From CAYVQE01 sp964633205 (GTDB lineage: Bacteria; Myxococcota; B64-G9), in assembly GCA_964633205.1 (NCBI GenBank), contig CAZWFN010000098.1, positions 1 to 24,107 on the forward strand: a DNA stretch of 24,107 nt, given 5' to 3'. Made by a program: the position numbers and the translations under genes. Shown piece by piece: positions 22,122 to 24,107 of this stretch. Numbering within the stretch: the stretch's first letter is position 1; every line of letters starts with the position of its first letter. The notes beneath the pieces were generated by a model. It did no database searches. It had not been told where the DNA came from and was given only the letters and a program-made list of their open reading frames with translations.

Positions 22122-24107
22122 ATGGCTGCGAACGAGCTGAGGGGGTTTTGCGCATCCGGCCCGGGCTGGTGCATGGCCGCCGCCCTGCTGCTGGCGCCGG
22201 CTGCTGGCTGTGAGGACGGGGACGCGGGCACGGTGCACCGGGCCGACGCCGACGGCGATGGCTGGCCGGCCCGGGCGCCCGAAGGCGAGCGCGCCGACTG
22301 CGACGACGGGCGGGCGCTGGTCCATCCCGGGGCGCCGGAGTACTGCGACGGGCGCGACAACCAGTGCCCGGGCGATGCCGGCCACGGCCGGGTGGACGAG
22401 GGCTGTGTCGCCCGCGGGGTGGCGCTCGGCGACGCCCACTCCTGCGCCCGGATGGCCAACGGTACGGTGCTGTGCTGGGGCGATGACGGCAGCAGCGGCC
22501 GGCTGGGCCGCGGCCGGCCCGAGCAACGGGACCCGGCGCCGGGGCCGGTGCCGGGCCTGGCCGGCGTGGCGGAGCTGGCCGCCGGCAAGCACCACAGCTG
22601 CGCCCGGCTGCGCTCGGGCGCGGTGCGCTGCTGGGGCGACCACCGCTTCGGCCAGCTCGGTTGCGGCGGGCAGGAGGACTTCTCCGCCCGACCGCGCGCC
22701 GTGGCCGGGCTGGACGGGGCGGTGGCCCTGGGCGCCGGCGGGCTGCACAGCTGCGCCCGGCTGCGCGCCGGCGGGCTGCGCTGCTGGGGGGCCAACAAAG
22801 CCGGCCAGGTGGCCGCCGGCGCGGACCGGCGGGTGGCCCGGCCGCGGCCGCCGGCCGGCGCGGACGGCGACATCGCCCTGGCAGTCGCCGGCGAGCACAG
22901 CTGTGTGCTGGCGGGCGACGGCCGGCTGGACTGCTGGGGCGACGACGCGGTGATCGCGGATTGGCCCCAGCGGCTGGAGGCGGCGGTTGGTCTGGCCACC
23001 AGCCCCGACCACGCCTGTGCCTGGAACACGGCCGGGCAGGTCACCTGCTGGGGCAACAATCTCGAGCACCAGCTCGGTCGCGAGCAGAACACCACCAGCG
23101 GCGAGCCGGCCGCGGTGGCCGGCCTGGGGCCGGTGCGTACGCTGGCGCTGGCATCGGGGACGAGCTGCGCGCTGGGCCGCGACGGCCGGGTGCGCTGCTG
23201 GGGTGGCAACGCCTCCGGCCAGCTGGGCAGCGGCAGCCAGCAGCTGGCCGCGGTGCGGCCGGTGGCGGCGGCCGGGCTGGAAGGGGTGCGTGATATCGAT
23301 CTGAGCCGCGGCCACGGCTGCGCCGCGCTGGACGACGGCACGGTGCGCTGCTGGGGCGACGATGCCTTGGGCGCGGTCAGCGGCCGGCAAACGGTCTACG
23401 CGGCCCGGCCGGCCCCGGTGGTCGGCCTGCCGCCGGCCGTGGCCTTGGCGGTGGGCGCCTTCCACGCCTGCGCCGTCGACCGAAAGGGCCGGCTGCGGTG
23501 CTGGGGCGATGACCACGAGGGCCAGATAGGCGCCGGCGACCTGAGACAGGCCCTCGAGCCCCGGCGGGTGGCCGCTGCGGGTTCGGTGGCGGCCGTCGCC
23601 GCCGGCGGCGGGGGCAGCTTCGGCGGCCATAGCTGCAGCCTGGAACGCTCCGGTGCGGTGCGTTGCTGGGGCGACGACCGCTACGGCCAGTGCGGCGGAC
23701 CCGCCGGCCAGGATCGCCGCCTGCAGCCGGGGCCGGTGGCCCTGCCCGGCCCGGCCCGCCGACTGGCGCTGGGCACGCTGGCCAGCTGCGCGCTGCTGGG
23801 CGATGGGCGGGTGTTTTGCTGGGGGGCCGAGATGTCGCCGCCCGCGGGCGGGGCGCGGCCCATCGCGCTGCAGCCGCCGGCCGAGCTGCTGGCCGCCGGC
23901 GAGGATGCCTTCTGCGCCGCGGCCGCCGACGGTCGGGTGTGGTGCTGGGCCGAACGTCTCTGCGGCCTGGGGCCCGAGGGCCGCTGGCAGCCGACCGCGC
24001 CCTACCCGGTGGCCGGCCTGACCGCGCAGCGGGCGCTGGCCGTGGGCGACGACTTCGTCTGCGCCGCCGACGGCGAGGGGGCGGTGGCCTGCGCCGGTTG
24101 CAACAAC
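22122..24107 (+). CDS. RCC1-repeat lipoprotein with MopE-type motif (3' end outside window)
   Basis: The frame is open to the last base, so the gene is partial; 662 residues are visible. Two ATGs at 22119 and 22122 follow GGGAGG (22111-22116); the second has the better spacing of 5 bases. The N-terminus ends LLLAPAAGC, so Cys30 is probably lipidated. Next comes DADGDGWPARAPEGERADC, then DD, HPGAPEYCDGRDNQC, a MopE-like calcium/metal-binding motif. Then about twelve RCC1-type blades follow, each with a HSCAR...G.V.CWG.D..GQLG pattern and a pair of cysteines about 10-12 residues apart (for example HSCARLRSGAVRCWGDHRFG). This would form a beta-propeller on the cell surface with one disulfide per blade. 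RCC1 propellers usually bind proteins. Long open frames on the opposite strand are shadows of its biased codon use. Confidence 0.9.
   Translation, partial: MAANELRGFCASGPGWCMAAALLLAPAAGCEDGDAGTVHRADADGDGWPARAPEGERADCDDGRALVHPGAPEYCDGRDNQCPGDAGHGRVDEGCVARGVALGDAHSCARMANGTVLCWGDDGSSGRLGRGRPEQRDPAPGPVPGLAGVAELAAGKHHSCARLRSGAVRCWGDHRFGQLGCGGQEDFSARPRAVAGLDGAVALGAGGLHSCARLRAGGLRCWGANKAGQVAAGADRRVARPRPPAGADGDIALAVAGEHSCVLAGDGRLDCWGDDAVIADWPQRLEAAVGLATSPDHACAWNTAGQVTCWGNNLEHQLGREQNTTSGEPAAVAGLGPVRTLALASGTSCALGRDGRVRCWGGNASGQLGSGSQQLAAVRPVAAAGLEGVRDIDLSRGHGCAALDDGTVRCWGDDALGAVSGRQTVYAARPAPVVGLPPAVALAVGAFHACAVDRKGRLRCWGDDHEGQIGAGDLRQALEPRRVAAAGSVAAVAAGGGGSFGGHSCSLERSGAVRCWGDDRYGQCGGPAGQDRRLQPGPVALPGPARRLALGTLASCALLGDGRVFCWGAEMSPPAGGARPIALQPPAELLAAGEDAFCAAAADGRVWCWAERLCGLGPEGRWQPTAPYPVAGLTAQRALAVGDDFVCAADGEGAVACAGCNN

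Noticed and set aside
22086..23630. Long minus-strand open frames (514 and 599 codons) opposite the RCC1 protein
   Set aside because: The plus-strand frame has a lipoprotein signal, a MopE-like motif and regular RCC1 repeats. The minus frames are low-complexity shadows.

Overview
The window comes from a very GC-rich, double-membraned bacterium, most likely an uncultured member of the Myxococcota (the former Deltaproteobacteria). The evidence is the base composition, the large number of predicted lipoproteins, a MopE-type metal-binding motif followed by RCC1-like repeats, a Dickkopf-like cysteine cluster, a lipoprotein serpin and CsgG/TolB-like surface proteins. A run of 100 Ns at 17447-17546 shows that this is a scaffold from a draft or metagenome assembly, so joins near repeats deserve caution. 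I saw no tRNA, rRNA, CRISPR array or transposase gene.

Layout. 1-442: 3' end of a CsgG/TolB-like gene. 443-942: a scar made of two truncated gene ends around an inverted pair of short palindromic repeats. 943-3062 (minus): an outer-membrane beta-barrel protein and a small lipoprotein, separated by 608 bp holding two further repeat types. 3233-4435 (plus): a cysteine-rich lipoprotein of unknown function. 4454-9005 (minus): a tightly coupled three-gene RND efflux operon (adaptor, pump, PII-like protein). 9006-9454: repeat-rich spacer. 9455-10387 (plus): an NmrA-like NAD(P)-binding protein, convergent with a lipoprotein serpin (10395-11711, minus). 12167-14323 (plus): a hybrid PAS-GAF histidine kinase with a receiver domain. 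14540-15973: a large lipoprotein. 16012-17412: an MFS transporter. After the gap, 17547-21253 holds coupled polX and ligA repair genes. 21413-22066 is a winged-HTH/STAS-like regulator that seems to have lost most of its ATPase domain. 22122-24107 is an RCC1-repeat lipoprotein running off the window.

Three points stand out. (1) A family of palindromic repeats, with core GTGTCAAGTGCCGG then TGTCTGACACCC, occurs at least seven times. It forms inverted pairs, a perfect 53-bp tandem, the last codons and stop of the PII-like gene, and the borders of duplicated gene fragments. It resembles REP/REPIN elements and seems to mark recombination or assembly breakpoints. (2) The regulator at 21413 has a clear promoter inside an operator-like array: direct 15-mers 42 bp apart plus a perfect 14-bp inverted repeat around the start. 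The predicted transcript is leaderless and starts at GTG. (3) The serpin has an intact inhibitory hinge and a readable reactive-centre loop, so it is a plausible surface-anchored protease inhibitor.
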